Assembly (NCBI GenBank): GCA_030267565.1
Contig: BRXU01000006.1
Location: 1,476,001 to 1,540,000 of the forward strand
DNA from: Pleodorina starrii
Taxonomy: Eukaryota; Chlorophyta; Chlorophyceae; Chlamydomonadales; Volvocaceae
Length of the DNA stretch: 64,000 nt
Direction: 5' to 3'
The notes beneath the pieces are model-generated. The model was not told the DNA's origin, made no database searches, and saw nothing but the letters and a program-made list of their open reading frames with translations. A program made the translations under genes and the position numbers. How positions within the stretch are numbered: the first letter of the stretch is position 1; the number at the start of each line of letters is the position of its first letter. Below are positions 25,051 to 35,626 of the stretch, piece after piece.

Positions 25051-25511
25051 TGCACCTCCCAAAAGAGACGCCCACCGCGGATTGGTATGAACGGTATCCC
25101 TACGATGTCCTATCTCGGGTGGACGGGTGGGTGGGTGGGTGGGCGTATCTTTGGGAGCTGCTCCGATCTGGCAGACTGGCACCAGCCGGGGAGGCCCTTT
25201 CATGAAGGCATCCTGAAGGCACAACACCCCTGGCCCTCTGCGCGCTTCAGCTTCAATTTCAGCTCCAGCTCGCACCGCTGGTGGCACATGCCGTACCGTC
25301 GTCATGTTCCCACATGCACCGCCTTTCCCGTTTCCCCTTCCCTTCCCTTCCCCCGCTTGGTGGACAGAACGCCCCAGTCAGCGCTGCAACATGACGCGAA
25401 CACGGTTCGGCAGCCGCCAACAAAATACCGTAACTCGGCCACCGCTCCGCCGCCCCAGCTGTCGCCGTCGCCCTGGCTCCTCAGGTTCAAGGAGCCTGAC
25501 CAGACACACCG

Positions 25512-25516
25512 TTACA
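25512..25516 (-). terminator. Candidate poly(A) signal TGTAA
   Basis: TTACA on the plus strand, 74 bases past the stop codon of the RAP-domain gene. Confidence 0.5.
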
Positions 25517-25589
25517 GCATACGGTATACCTCCTCAGCTGTATGCCTGACGTCTGCCGTACCGACGCACCGTACAACGTCAGGACTTCG

Positions 25590-28500
25590 TCAACTGTCGT
25601 ACCCACGAACCACTCGGTCCAGCAGCGGCGCCAGGCACCCCGCCCATTTGTCCCGCGACCCCGCGTTCCACTGGGCGAAAGTCAGCGACGCCAGCACCAC
25701 CCCCCGGACACACTCGCGGCCGGCGCCCCCGCTAGCGACGCCGCCGCCGACCTCTGGCGACGGCAGCTGCTCTAACAGACGTTCAATGATCCACGGGTCG
25801 GCGGTCTCCGCGGAGCAACAAGCGCTGGCGCCGGCGGCGGCTGAGAGCACGCCGCCGGCCCCCTCCAGGATGCTGCTATCGACCCGTGGGTCACCGCCGC
25901 CGCCGTTGGCGGCAAGACCGAGAGAAGCCGCCAGGAAGCGGTTTCGAAGCAATGTGTCGCCCAGGGGTCGGAGGCCGGACCGGCTGGGAGACCTCGCCGG
26001 CTTTCGACCACGGCCGCGCTGCCCGGCCGTCACCGCTGCAGCCACCGCCGCTGTGGCGGCGGCAACGCCGCCACCGCGGCCGCCGTCGCGGCCCATATCG
26101 ACGTCGCCGCCACCTTGACCCAGCTCCGCGCCACCGTCGACGTCGCGGGCATCGGCATCCCGGCCGTTGCTGCCGCCGCCGTCGCCGCCGCCACCGTTAC
26201 CGTACACGTCGCTTCTGTACGACGCCAGCTCAACGGCGAAATGCGAGGGGCCGTCCACCTCCAGCATCACCAACCAACCGTCGTACTGTACGAGCAGATC
26301 CACGCGCGCCATGCGGTCGGGGCTGAGCGCCTCCTCCACCACCGCCGTCACTCCGCCGCCGCCGCCGCCGCTGCTGCTGCGGTCGCGCAGCGCCGCCGCC
26401 ACAGCGGATTGGAGATCTGAGGGCTTGGTGCTGGCTGTGTTGAGCAACCAGGCGTCGCGACAGGCCCGGAACAGCGCTGGGCAGGACCTCAGCGGCCCAA
26501 AGCGCACCATCTCTTCCTCCGCGCCGCCTCCGTCGTCGTCGCCGCCGCCGCCGCCGTCACTTTTCCCACCCGCATCGGCGGCGGCGCCGCCGTCGGTCGG
26601 AGCTCCGATCGCCTCCGCAGCGCGCTGCGCCTGACGCATCGCCGCCGCCGCGGCCCGGACCACCGCGCCCACTGCACCGCCGTCGCCATCGCCATCGCCG
26701 GCGGCGGCGGCGGCGGCGGCGACGCCGACAGCCGCAGCTCCGTCGGCGGACGTCACGACGTCAGCGGACGCAGCGGCAGCCAGGCAGGCCGCATAGTTAG
26801 CGCCGTACAGCTGTACCAGGCCGAACAAGTTGTACGGCTGGCTCTGCAGCTCATACAGTGGTTCACCGCCGTCAGCGGCGGCGGGATCGTCGTCGGCGGC
26901 CGCGGCCATTGGGGCCGCGGCGGTGGCGGCGACGGCGACGGCGGCGACGGCGACGGCGGCGTCGAGGAGGCGGCGCAGCGTGGGGCTGGCTGGGCTGAGG
27001 ATCGCGACCGACCAGGAGAGCATCGCCAGGTCGCGGGCGGTTAACTGTTGACCGTTTGCCGCCGCTGACTCGTACGGCAGTTCGCGCTGGCGGTTGGGGC
27101 GGTTGTGACGGTTGGCGCGCGTCCCCGCCAGGCGCCGGTCCACTTCGCTCAGTAGCGCCTGGCGGGAAGGCGCGAGGCAGCGCAGACGGCGGTGGCCGGT
27201 AGAGTTTGATGGTTGGTGGTTAAAGGAGGTTAGATGTTGGGGGTGGTCGGTTGGTATGGTCGAGCGGCGGTTGAGTTAGATTGCATTTCCTGTGGTGGCT
27301 GACTGGTTAGCAGGCTAGGCTGGACATACTGGCCGAGATGAGCGGATGCGCGACTCCTTGAGGGGCGAAGAAAGGTTACTATTGCCGCTGGCCCGGCCCC
27401 CTCCTTACATCCAGCACGCGCGGATGCGTGTCGGCCATGTACGGCATCAGCCGCGCGGCGCCGTACAACACGTTGGAAAGCTCCTGCGCGTTGAGGGCGG
27501 GCGCTGCCGCCGCCGCCCGTCCCGCCAGCGCCGCCATCAGCGGATCGTGGCGAGCACCCAGGCAGGCGTACGACCAGGCCAGGTTGCCGAGCGCCTTTCG
27601 TACGGAAGAGAGGAGGGTTACGACGGGCGAAGGGCGGTGTGCGGTGGGCGGGCGGAAGTAATCAGGGCAGCGCAGCGGTGGCGGGAGGTGGCAGCGGTGC
27701 ATTGGTTGGAGGCCAAGGTGTTATGGGTTCTCGCATAGTCGTCCGATAAGTACGGTAATACGGATTGGATACCGGTACGTTGGATACCCAGATGTCGACG
27801 TTTGTGTTTACGGTACGCACGTAGTGGACCGTATCAGGCTCACGTATCGGAGGACACACAAAGTCGCTCTGGCTGGTGCCGTACACTAGCTGGCTCACCA
27901 AGAACGTAAGCGCGGGACGCCAGGACTACAGCTAAAGCCCCCGACCAGGAAAGAGAGGAACAACGGAGGAGGAGGAGGAGGAGGAGGAGGAGCAGAGCGG
28001 GCCATTCCGCCCCACTCCAGACTCCAGCCCAGCAGACAGTCCGGCATGACGTGAGCATGAGTCATCTCCGCCAAGTGGTCAAACACAGGTCTTCACCGCA
28101 CTGTGACCAGCTGACCACGTTCCGTGCATATGCCGTACGTGATGTGCCGTACCGTATCAACCAAATCCTGATCCTGCAGCGAACGGTATTATTATTATTA
28201 CACATTTACACTGTGTGGCAGACGTACTGTACCGGTAACCGAACCTGCGTGCGGCGCCCATCACATGTCGCCAGCCGCGCCGCAAGCGCCGCCTCCGCCT
28301 CCGCCTCCGCCAACCTATCGCCCGCGCCGTCGCCGCCGACCCCTCCGCGCCCTCCGTCGCCGCCGCCGCCGCCGCCACGTTGGCCCCTCCCTCTCCCTCT
28401 CCCCTTCACCGCCGCCGCCGCCGCTGGCGCCGCCGTCGCCGTGCTGGCCCCCGTCAGCGACTCGGCCACCGCCGCCATGAGATGGGGCTGCAGGTGGTTG

Positions 28501-30857
28501 GCAGTTGCAAAGGCCCACAAACTGATGGACAGAAACTGGAGGCCCATCCAGTCCGCTCTGAATCGACATGGCGGTTGGCAGTTGGCGGTTGGGAGGGAGG
28601 GAGAGAGGGAACGAAGGGAGGGAGGACGATAGGATGGAAAGGAGGGAAGGGAGGGAGGGAGGCATGAAAAGGAGGGAAGGGTGGGAGGGAGGGAGTCTGG
28701 TGGTGGTGGTGATGGTGGTTGCGTTGGTGGTGGTTGCGTTGGTGGTGGTGGCAGAGGGAAGTGCGAACGGGAGAGGGAAGGTGGAGCGTGCGGGGCGCTT
28801 TGCTTTGCTTTGCTTTGCGAGGAAGGAAGGATTGAAGACGAGGACCATTCATTCATTAAACACATTTCAATCTCCATCCATCCATCCATTCGCTCGCTCG
28901 CCTGTTTCAGCGTTAATTCAATTACACAGACGAGCGCCACGCCCGGCGGCGGGCCACGTGCGCACCGACTGACGGCCGCCACGCCACGAACGCACTTGGG
29001 AACCAACCTTCGCGCAATCTCGTCCGCCGCAGCCGCGAAGAGCTTCGGTGCCGCCACGCCCGACGTGCCGTACGCCCACAACAGGTTGGATAGCGACTTT
29101 GGGGGCGAGTCGTGTGGGCGTGTGGGGCGGTGTGTGGGGGTGTGTGGGAGGGGATGTGGGAGGGGGTGTGGGAGGGGGAGGGGGACGTTTCCGTGGGAGG
29201 GAAAGGGGGCAGAGGTGAGGAGGGGCGGGGATGGAGGGCGCAGAAGGGTTTCTGGCAGGACATATACGCAAGTGCACACGCACACACACACACACATACA
29301 CACAAACACACACATACACGCAAAGTGCAGATATACACATCCCAGACAGCTACACACAGCCGCGCGCACACAGCCGTACACAGCCGCACCCACCTGATCG
29401 TCGAAGGAGCGTATCCGCGCGGCGGCGGGTCGCGACGCGGCGGAGAGCAGCGGCCCCGCGGGCGGGAACTTGAGCGCCGCCAGGGCCCACAGGCAGGAGG
29501 CCAGGGCCCGTGGGTCGGTGGATGCCAGATCCCGCACCTCCCGGGTGGGAGGAAACAGGGACAGGCGGGGCGAAGGAGCAGCAGGGCGGGAGGGCGGCAG
29601 GTTAAGCAAAAGCAGGGGTGAGGAGCGACAGCCCGAAGAAGCACAACCGGACCACAGCGACAGCTGCTCACCAGATGTGCGGTACCTGTTGCCGTACCTA
29701 ATGCCGTACATGTTGCTGTACATCACGCGCCGTCACCGACACCGCCATCGTCACCGTCCTACATTTTTGACACCCTCCCGCCCGCCCTCCCTCCCGCCCA
29801 CCCGCCCACCGACCAGCGGCGACAGCAGATCCACCGCCGCGGCCAGCATCCGCTCATCCGCGTGCCCCAACTTGCAGGCCCCCCACAACATGTTGGCGAC
29901 ACCGCGAGGGGTGCAGACACCTCCGCTCCCTGCGCCTCCGCTCCCGCCGCCTCCGCCCCCGCCGCTCCCACCTCCGCTCCCTCCGCTGGCGCCAGTGCCA
30001 CCTTGTGGTGGTGGTGGTGATCTCCGCATGTGGCGCGCAGCGGCGGCGGAGAGGCCCGTCAGTAGCCCCTCCGGCGGCACGAACCCGGGCCCACCGCCCT
30101 CGCGTGGCGGCGGCGGCGGCAGGCCGGACAGCGTGGCGATCGCCCACCAGGCGTTTGCCGTGTCCTGGGCGTTGAAGGAGGCCAGGCGCGGCTCGCAGGC
30201 GGCTGCCAAGAGGCGTGCCGGCGGCAGCAACGAGGGCCAGGAAGGGGAGGAGGCGGAGGAAGTTGGGGAGGTGGCGGCGCCGTTGGGTGTGCTGGCGTCG
30301 TCGGCGTCGCCGCTTCCGCGTCCGGCGGCGGCCTCCCGCGCCAGTAGAGCCGCGCCGTACAGCGCATTGCAGAGCGTCTGGTTGGAAGCGGCTGCCAGCG
30401 CTCCAGGGGAGGCGGTCAGCGCTGCCAGCAGCGGCGCGGCGTGGCCGCAGCAGCAGGGCGTGGAGAGCTTGGCCAGGGACCACACGAGGGAGCCCAGGTC
30501 CCGGCTGCTGGAGCGGGCGCCGTCCGCGGTCGAGGCCCTAAACTGGGTTGCGAGGTCATCGATGCGCCTGTCGAGCTCGGCGCGCGCCCGTTCATCGCGC
30601 TGCAAGGGCGGCGGCGCCTTTGCAAGCTCCCTGAGACTTCGGACGATATTCGCATGGGATGCTGTCTGGACGGCCCGGGAGGGACTCGCTGCAGTGCTAA
30701 TAAGGCATTTTTTCCATGGCTGTCGCCGAACCTTACGCCGGACAAAGCTCAAGCTGTTCAAGTGCGGAGTTATGCAACGTTGTAATACTGATATTGCTGT
30801 TCGTGAGCGTGCGTTACTGCCCGTAAGAGCGCGTTGCCAACAACCCTGAGCAAGCAT
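25590..30857 (-). CDS. OPR-like repeat protein with C-terminal RAP domain
   Basis: Proposed exons on the minus strand: 30857-29802, 29537-29394, 29096-29008, 28557-28245, 27594-27409 and 27158-25590, closing in frame at 1118 residues. The N-terminus (rich in Arg, Ser and Ala, starting MLAQGCWQRAL) looks like an organelle transit peptide. Helical repeats follow, each with a motif like L.N.LWA.A.L: SRDLGSLVWSLAKLS, NQTLCNALYGAALL, PRGVANMLWGACKLG, PRALASCLWALAALKF, QSLSNLLWAYGTSG, LQFLSISLWAFATANHL, ALGNLAWSYACLG and AQELSNVLYGAARLM. This is the style of octotricopeptide and related RAP proteins. Near residue 890 comes YDGWLVMLEVDGPSHF, the RAP core, with TLLRNRFLAA and LASLTFAQWN later, separated by long Gly/Asp/Ala-rich insertions. 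Known relatives bind specific chloroplast or mitochondrial transcripts for stability, splicing or translation; the target here is unknown. Two acceptors are AAAG rather than CAG, and the exon 1 donor is the least certain junction. Confidence 0.87.
25881..25892 (+). repeat. GACCCGTGGGTC palindrome-like word
   Basis: Inside the last coding exon of the RAP-domain gene. A one-mismatch relative (GATCCACGGGTC) lies at 25788-25799, also coding. Confidence 0.8.
29505..29516 (+). repeat. One-mismatch GACCCRTGGGTC word
   Basis: GGCCCGTGGGTC in exon 2 of the RAP-domain gene. Differs from the dispersed word at one position. Confidence 0.5.
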
Positions 30858-33295
30858 GTAACGAAACAGCTTGTCGCCCGGTAGCGTCTCAAAAAGATAA
30901 CAAATTCGTTATTCAAAATTGCATGCATCGCGATGCAGAAAAGCTGAAAAGGCCACCAATCCAACGGCGCTGATGGGCTGACTGTGTGCCGTACAGGGCC
31001 GTACATTTCGTGCCTCTCTGTAAGCGCATCCCGTGGCCTCACCCGTGTGTTACTTGGCAGCTGTGGCTGCCTTGGCGCAGCCGGCATATGCTGTATAAAG
31101 CCCGCGTGAAGAGCGGTGTTGCCCCGTCTGGGGCTGTGCGGCGCGCCTGTCCTCGCCTGTGCGCTGTTGCCCGCGGGGGCTGCAGACGCTGCCAGCATCC
31201 GGCTCGACGACTCCGCACCGCAAAGGGGCCACCTCACCGACCGGGTCCGTAGCTGAAGTCAAAGAACGCACTAAATACATCGAAGCTCGCAAGCAGGCCG
31301 CCCGGGTCTCAATCCCACTTGCGAGACACAACACAACACAACACACACGGCGCGTAACGCGCGCACGGCACACGCGTGCGCGCGTGTGCCTTGCCGCGCA
31401 TTTCGTACGCTGCAAAATTCCCTTGTTTTGTTAATGATAAATGCTACCGAGCGCTTGTTTCCTGCTCAGGAGCACGGGGATGCCACGTCAGATAGACCCA
31501 TTCAAACACCGTACCGTCCGTACACACTGCATAGCCGTTGGCAAGAATTGGTCACGTGATGACGTGGAAGCAAAAATCACCACCAGCAGCAAAATGGCCA
31601 GTCGGCCGAAGCGGCCTCGGTTCGCTCAAGTACCTCCGCACACCCTCACCACAAACACCCGTAATTAACCGCGGTAACAATTAGCAGGCCCGTCCATCCG
31701 TATCGCGTATCGGAAACTTGTCGGTTAAAAAGGGACGCCAAAAGGGGCAAATGGCCGGAATTCTATGGAATTCTCGCCCGACCCAAATTATTGAAGGCGG
31801 ATCGGCTGCGGTCCGGTAAGCTCGGTCTGCACACCGCCCGCCCCCATGCCGCCACGGCACCGCCGCCATGCCTTGCACTGGCGCCCACCGCAACAATCGA
31901 AGAATGCCCAAAGAGATAAACTGCGGCGCACGGCGGCTCATCATGTGGTGGTGGTGGTGGCTCAAAAACGGCCGTCTCGCATCGCCGCCGGTGTCGCCAT
32001 GTCGTGGTCATGTGGTCATACAGCCCATCACACCGCCACCACCGCCACCACCGCCACCACCGCCACCGCCGCCACCGCCGCCACCACCGCCGACACCGCC
32101 GACACCGCCGACACCGCATACACCACCACCACCACCACCACCACCACCACCACCAACACCAACACCAACACTTCGACCATCAACAACAAAAACTAAAATT
32201 TCTCAGGGCGAGTCGCCCACAGTGTAACACCCGTCAACAATAACAATGACAATGACAACAATGCACGCAACTAAGCATACTCACAACGATGCACGCATGC
32301 TGCATGTTTTGTACGTTCCAAGCTGATTGCCTGTTACCTGTCACCTGCTGGGTGTTGCCGTACTTTGCGGCGGAATGTCGCGTGTGAATGCGGACGGCGG
32401 GCGGGTGTGGGGGCCTTGCGTGCCGGTTGACCCAACCCCTCCTCTCCCCCTCTGTGTATCCCCCCGTGTGTATCCCTCCGATGCTGGTGGCCGCAGCACG
32501 GCGCACTCCGGAGCTCCCCTGCCGCTGCAGAGCCACCCACACCGCCGCGCGCAGTTCAGCCAACTGCCGGTTGGCAGCACCAGCCTCCAGCGTCCAGCCC
32601 TCCACCCTTCTGGTCGGTGCTGAAAGCGCCTCCGTTCTTGTGGCCGCGGCTGAAAGCCCCCGCGCGCCACCGTACTCCCGCAACCGTCCATCACACACTC
32701 CACACAACAATCAACCAACGTAATCGTAACCAACCGCCAACATCCCCTCATCGTGGATGGTGTATGCCCTTCAAACCGACATGCAACGCTGGGGGCTATA
32801 TTCGCTATTAGGCGCCCCAAAAGTGGTCTTCTGCGCCGCCCCCCCCCATCCGGTTACCGCCCCGACTGAATGCAAAGCGCCGCCGCTGCTTCCGCTGCTG
32901 CTGCTGTCGCTACTTCCATTGCTATCGCCGTTGCGGCTGCTCAACGCTGGTGTTGCTGCTGCTGCGGCTCTTCGATATGCTCCTCTGCCGCTCCGCTGCT
33001 CGGCGGCGGACGACGATGCAAACCTAACCATGATTTTCACCGGCGGACCAGACAATGTGGGTTGGCAAGGCGATGGTGAACTGGGTTTTGGTTAACTGGG
33101 TTTTTGAGGATGAAGATGTGGATGGGGAGGTGATGGTGGACTGGCGGTGCGGGTGACGGTGATGACGACGCCAACAATGGTGCTGATGCGTGATGCGTGA
33201 TGCTGATGAGTGATGCTACAGCGGCTGCTACAGCGTCCAGCGTCCAGCTAGCTGTAGGGGGAACCGAATAGCGGCAGCTACCCTGGCCCCGGACG
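30858..33295. other. Intergenic, repeat-rich, no gene recognised
   Basis: Holds the promoter side of the RAP-domain gene and the 3' side of the Arg/Ser-rich gene. Visible features are a CA/AC-rich patch near 31325-31380, a CCACCG/CCACCA trinucleotide tract at 32034-32168, and several GTAC words. No frame has a recognisable domain or a phase-consistent exon chain. Confidence 0.4.
32034..32168. repeat. CCR-type trinucleotide microsatellite tract
   Basis: CCACCG/CCACCA units grading into GACACC and then CAACAC units. Open in all frames of one strand but with only simple-repeat translation, so not treated as coding. Confidence 0.9.
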
Positions 33296-35626
33296 CTACC
33301 TGTCCGAAGGCCCCGGCCCCACACCCGACGGCGAAACGACCCCCGGCTTGCGGCTGCAGGAGCAGCTGCCACCGCCCACTGCCTCTGCCGCTGCCGCCGC
33401 CGCCACGGATGCGCCAACACCCGCAGCACTGCCGCATGGCTTCACGACGCGTGGCCTGGTGCTCGGCGGAGCGCCGGCGACAGCGCCGGCGGCAGCGGCG
33501 GCGGCAGCGGCGGCGGCGGCAGCGGCGGCGGCGGCAGACTTTTTGCTGGGCGGTGTATCGCTGAGGAAGGCGGCGGAGCCGCAGCGAACCTCTTCAGTGG
33601 GTGTCTGAGTCTGCCCCGCCTCCGCCGCCTCCGCCGCCTCCGCCACGCAAGCGGTGTCCCCCGCCGCGAAGGCCATCCCCAGCGGCGGCAGCTGCCTCGC
33701 AAAAGCGTACACAGATTGGCCGTAACCTCCCCCCGCGTCAGCGGCAACAGAGCCGCCAAAGTCGGCGCCGCCCGGGTGTCTACTGCCGCTGCGGCTGGCG
33801 CCCCTGCCCCTGCTCCTGCTCCTGTCCTTGCTCGTGCTCCTGCTCCTGCCGGCCTGCCTTGCGTGGGAGCTCCTGCTGCTACTGCCGCTGCTGCCGCCGC
33901 CGGAAATGCTGCTGCCTGTCGGCTGCGGCCCAGGATCCCCGCACTTGGCCGCGCCGGTGGCCCTCGCGCGCCCGCTCCCGCCGCCGCCGCCGCCGCTGCC
34001 TTTGCTGCTGACTCGAGCTGCTGCCAGGCCGCGGGGTCGCTTCCCCATATCTGAAGAGGAGCCCTCCGCCGCCGCCACTGCCCCGGGGAGACCGGGCGCT
34101 GCACTAGGCTCCGCAGGTGGTGATGGCGGCGGCGGCGGAGGCGCCGCCGCCGCCGCCGCCGCCGCGGCCGTACCGGCCCCCGGCCCCTGCGAACGCGGCG
34201 CGCCAGATCTCGACCTGGCCAGCTCAACTGCAATGTCAGGTCTGTTGCCGCCGCGTGACGGCGGCGGCAGCAGCAGCTGCGGCGGCCAGCCATCCGTCGA
34301 GCGCTTCGGCAGCGGCGGCGGCGGCTCGACGGTCGACGGTCGCGACAGGGGGCCGGCGACGTCATCGCCCTCATCCTCGCCGCCACCGCCGCCGCCGCCG
34401 CCGCCGCACATGTCGGTGCCGCCGTCCTCCATCACGCCCGTCTGCGCCCGCCGGCGCCTGCGCTGGCCGAGTGATGACGTCATGCGTCTGCCCGTGTCGA
34501 CGAGCACGCCGCGGAGCTTGGTCCACCACGCCTCCGTGCGCGCGTCGCGTGGCGGCCGGCGGTGTGTGAACATGAGGATACTCGGCAGCCGTACCCTGCC
34601 GTGTCTGTCCGGTGCCAGCTGCAGACCAGACATCACCATGACCGACCAGGAACTACAGTTGCTCTTGAAGCTTCGCGTCAGGCCGCCGCCGGGGCCGCTG
34701 CTACCGCCGCCGCACTGCAGCGCCGCCGGGGCCGCCGCCGCGGTGGCGGCGGCGTACGACGAGGACGTGACGGCGGTTGCGCCGCTGAACATGCGGGAAA
34801 GGCATTCTTCTTCGGCGGCGCCATCGCACGGGTAGCCGCCGCCGTCGGATGGCAACCCGCGGCACTCGCCCGGCTCGCTCATGCCCGGCGGCACCAGGTT
34901 GTCGTACATGTGCTCGTCATTGTCGTACATTTCCTCGTCGTACTCGGTATCGGCGTCGGCGAGGGCGTTGCCGTTGCCGCTTTCACTGAAGCAAAGCTTG
35001 CTGCCGGCGCTGATGCTGCTGACGGCGGTGCCCATGCTGTTGGCCCAACCAACTTCTCCGTTATTTCCGTTACTTCCGTTGACGCCTGGTCGCGAGACAG
35101 CCTCAAGGCGGTGCTGGTGAGGATGTTGCTGATGTTGTTGTTGGTGGTGCTGCTGCTGCTGCCCGATCGAAGCCGCTCCGGAACCACCTCGGGACGTCAT
35201 CACAGGCCGGTGCCCCTGCGCTTTCAACTCCTGCATCATGCCCCCGCCGCTGCCGCCGCCTCCAGTGCCGTCGGCAGCCGTAGCTGAGAGCGGCGCGGGC
35301 GGCAGCGGGCACGGCTCGGAGCCGCCACCGGCGGCAGCGGCAGCGGCAGCCAGGAAGTCGAAGGCAGCGCCCAGGTGGGGCCCGCCGGCATCGTCGGCCG
35401 ATTTGCACATCCTCCTCGGGGGCTGGCTGCCCACGGAGCGGGGTCTGCTGGCGGCGCCGCGCGATGTGGTGGGGCAGCCAGGGCCCCTGGGAGCAACATC
35501 TTTAGGACACCCCGGTGTGGGGTTGGCTGCATCGGCTAAGTCGCCTGCGCCGGCGCCAGCGCCGGCGCCGGCAGCACACGGAATCACCGGAAAGGGCTCT
35601 ACCCTGGATGATGATGATGAGGAGGC
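33296..35626 (-). CDS. Arg/Ser-rich low-complexity protein, function unknown
   Basis: One long minus-strand open exon, about 776 codons from a candidate acceptor (CAG before 35626) to a TAG at 33296-33298. No in-frame ATG marks the start, so at least one upstream exon is missing from this model. The frame is not pure repeat. It has an acidic stretch DTEYDEEMYDNDEHMYDN, a non-repetitive middle (SVMVMSGLQLAPDRHGRVRL, then PSILMFTHRRPP and EAWWTKLRGVLVDTGRRM) and an SR-like segment (GRSRSTSKDRSRSRGRGASR). No known domain is recognised. SR-type repeats often mark RNA-processing proteins, but that is only suggestive. The stop overlaps a donor-like ACAG|GTAGCG, so the true C-terminus may be spliced on from further downstream. 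Confidence 0.42.
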   Translation of the reverse strand, partial: ASSSSSSRVEPFPVIPCAAGAGAGAGAGDLADAANPTPGCPKDVAPRGPGCPTTSRGAASRPRSVGSQPPRRMCKSADDAGGPHLGAAFDFLAAAAAAAGGGSEPCPLPPAPLSATAADGTGGGGSGGGMMQELKAQGHRPVMTSRGGSGAASIGQQQQHHQQQHQQHPHQHRLEAVSRPGVNGSNGNNGEVGWANSMGTAVSSISAGSKLCFSESGNGNALADADTEYDEEMYDNDEHMYDNLVPPGMSEPGECRGLPSDGGGYPCDGAAEEECLSRMFSGATAVTSSSYAAATAAAAPAALQCGGGSSGPGGGLTRSFKSNCSSWSVMVMSGLQLAPDRHGRVRLPSILMFTHRRPPRDARTEAWWTKLRGVLVDTGRRMTSSLGQRRRRRAQTGVMEDGGTDMCGGGGGGGGGEDEGDDVAGPLSRPSTVEPPPPLPKRSTDGWPPQLLLPPPSRGGNRPDIAVELARSRSGAPRSQGPGAGTAAAAAAAAAPPPPPPSPPAEPSAAPGLPGAVAAAEGSSSDMGKRPRGLAAARVSSKGSGGGGGGSGRARATGAAKCGDPGPQPTGSSISGGGSSGSSSRSSHARQAGRSRSTSKDRSRSRGRGASRSGSRHPGGADFGGSVAADAGGGYGQSVYAFARQLPPLGMAFAAGDTACVAEAAEAAEAGQTQTPTEEVRCGSAAFLSDTPPSKKSAAAAAAAAAAAAAAAAGAVAGAPPSTRPRVVKPCGSAAGVGASVAAAAAAEAVGGGSCSCSRKPGVVSPSGVGPGPSDR

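Larger units (their letters stand above)
23429..25589. other. Convergent intergenic region, transporter / RAP gene
   Basis: Both neighbours end here. Candidate poly(A) words are TGTAA at 24104-24108 (transporter) and TTACA at 25512-25516 (RAP gene, minus strand). Long overlapping open frames on both strands at 24600-25300 show no recognisable motif and look like GC-driven chance frames. GTAC-rich words cluster at 24419-24445, and a perfect inverted repeat is at 25028-25050. Confidence 0.4.

Noticed and set aside
24643..26118. 491-codon plus-strand frame overlapping the end of the RAP-domain gene
   Set aside because: The overlapped part is antisense to a clear RAP domain, and the remainder has no recognisable motif.
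32004..32243. Open frames of poly-Pro/His/Thr type across the CCACCG tract
   Set aside because: Pure simple-sequence translation in every frame, not evidence of a gene.
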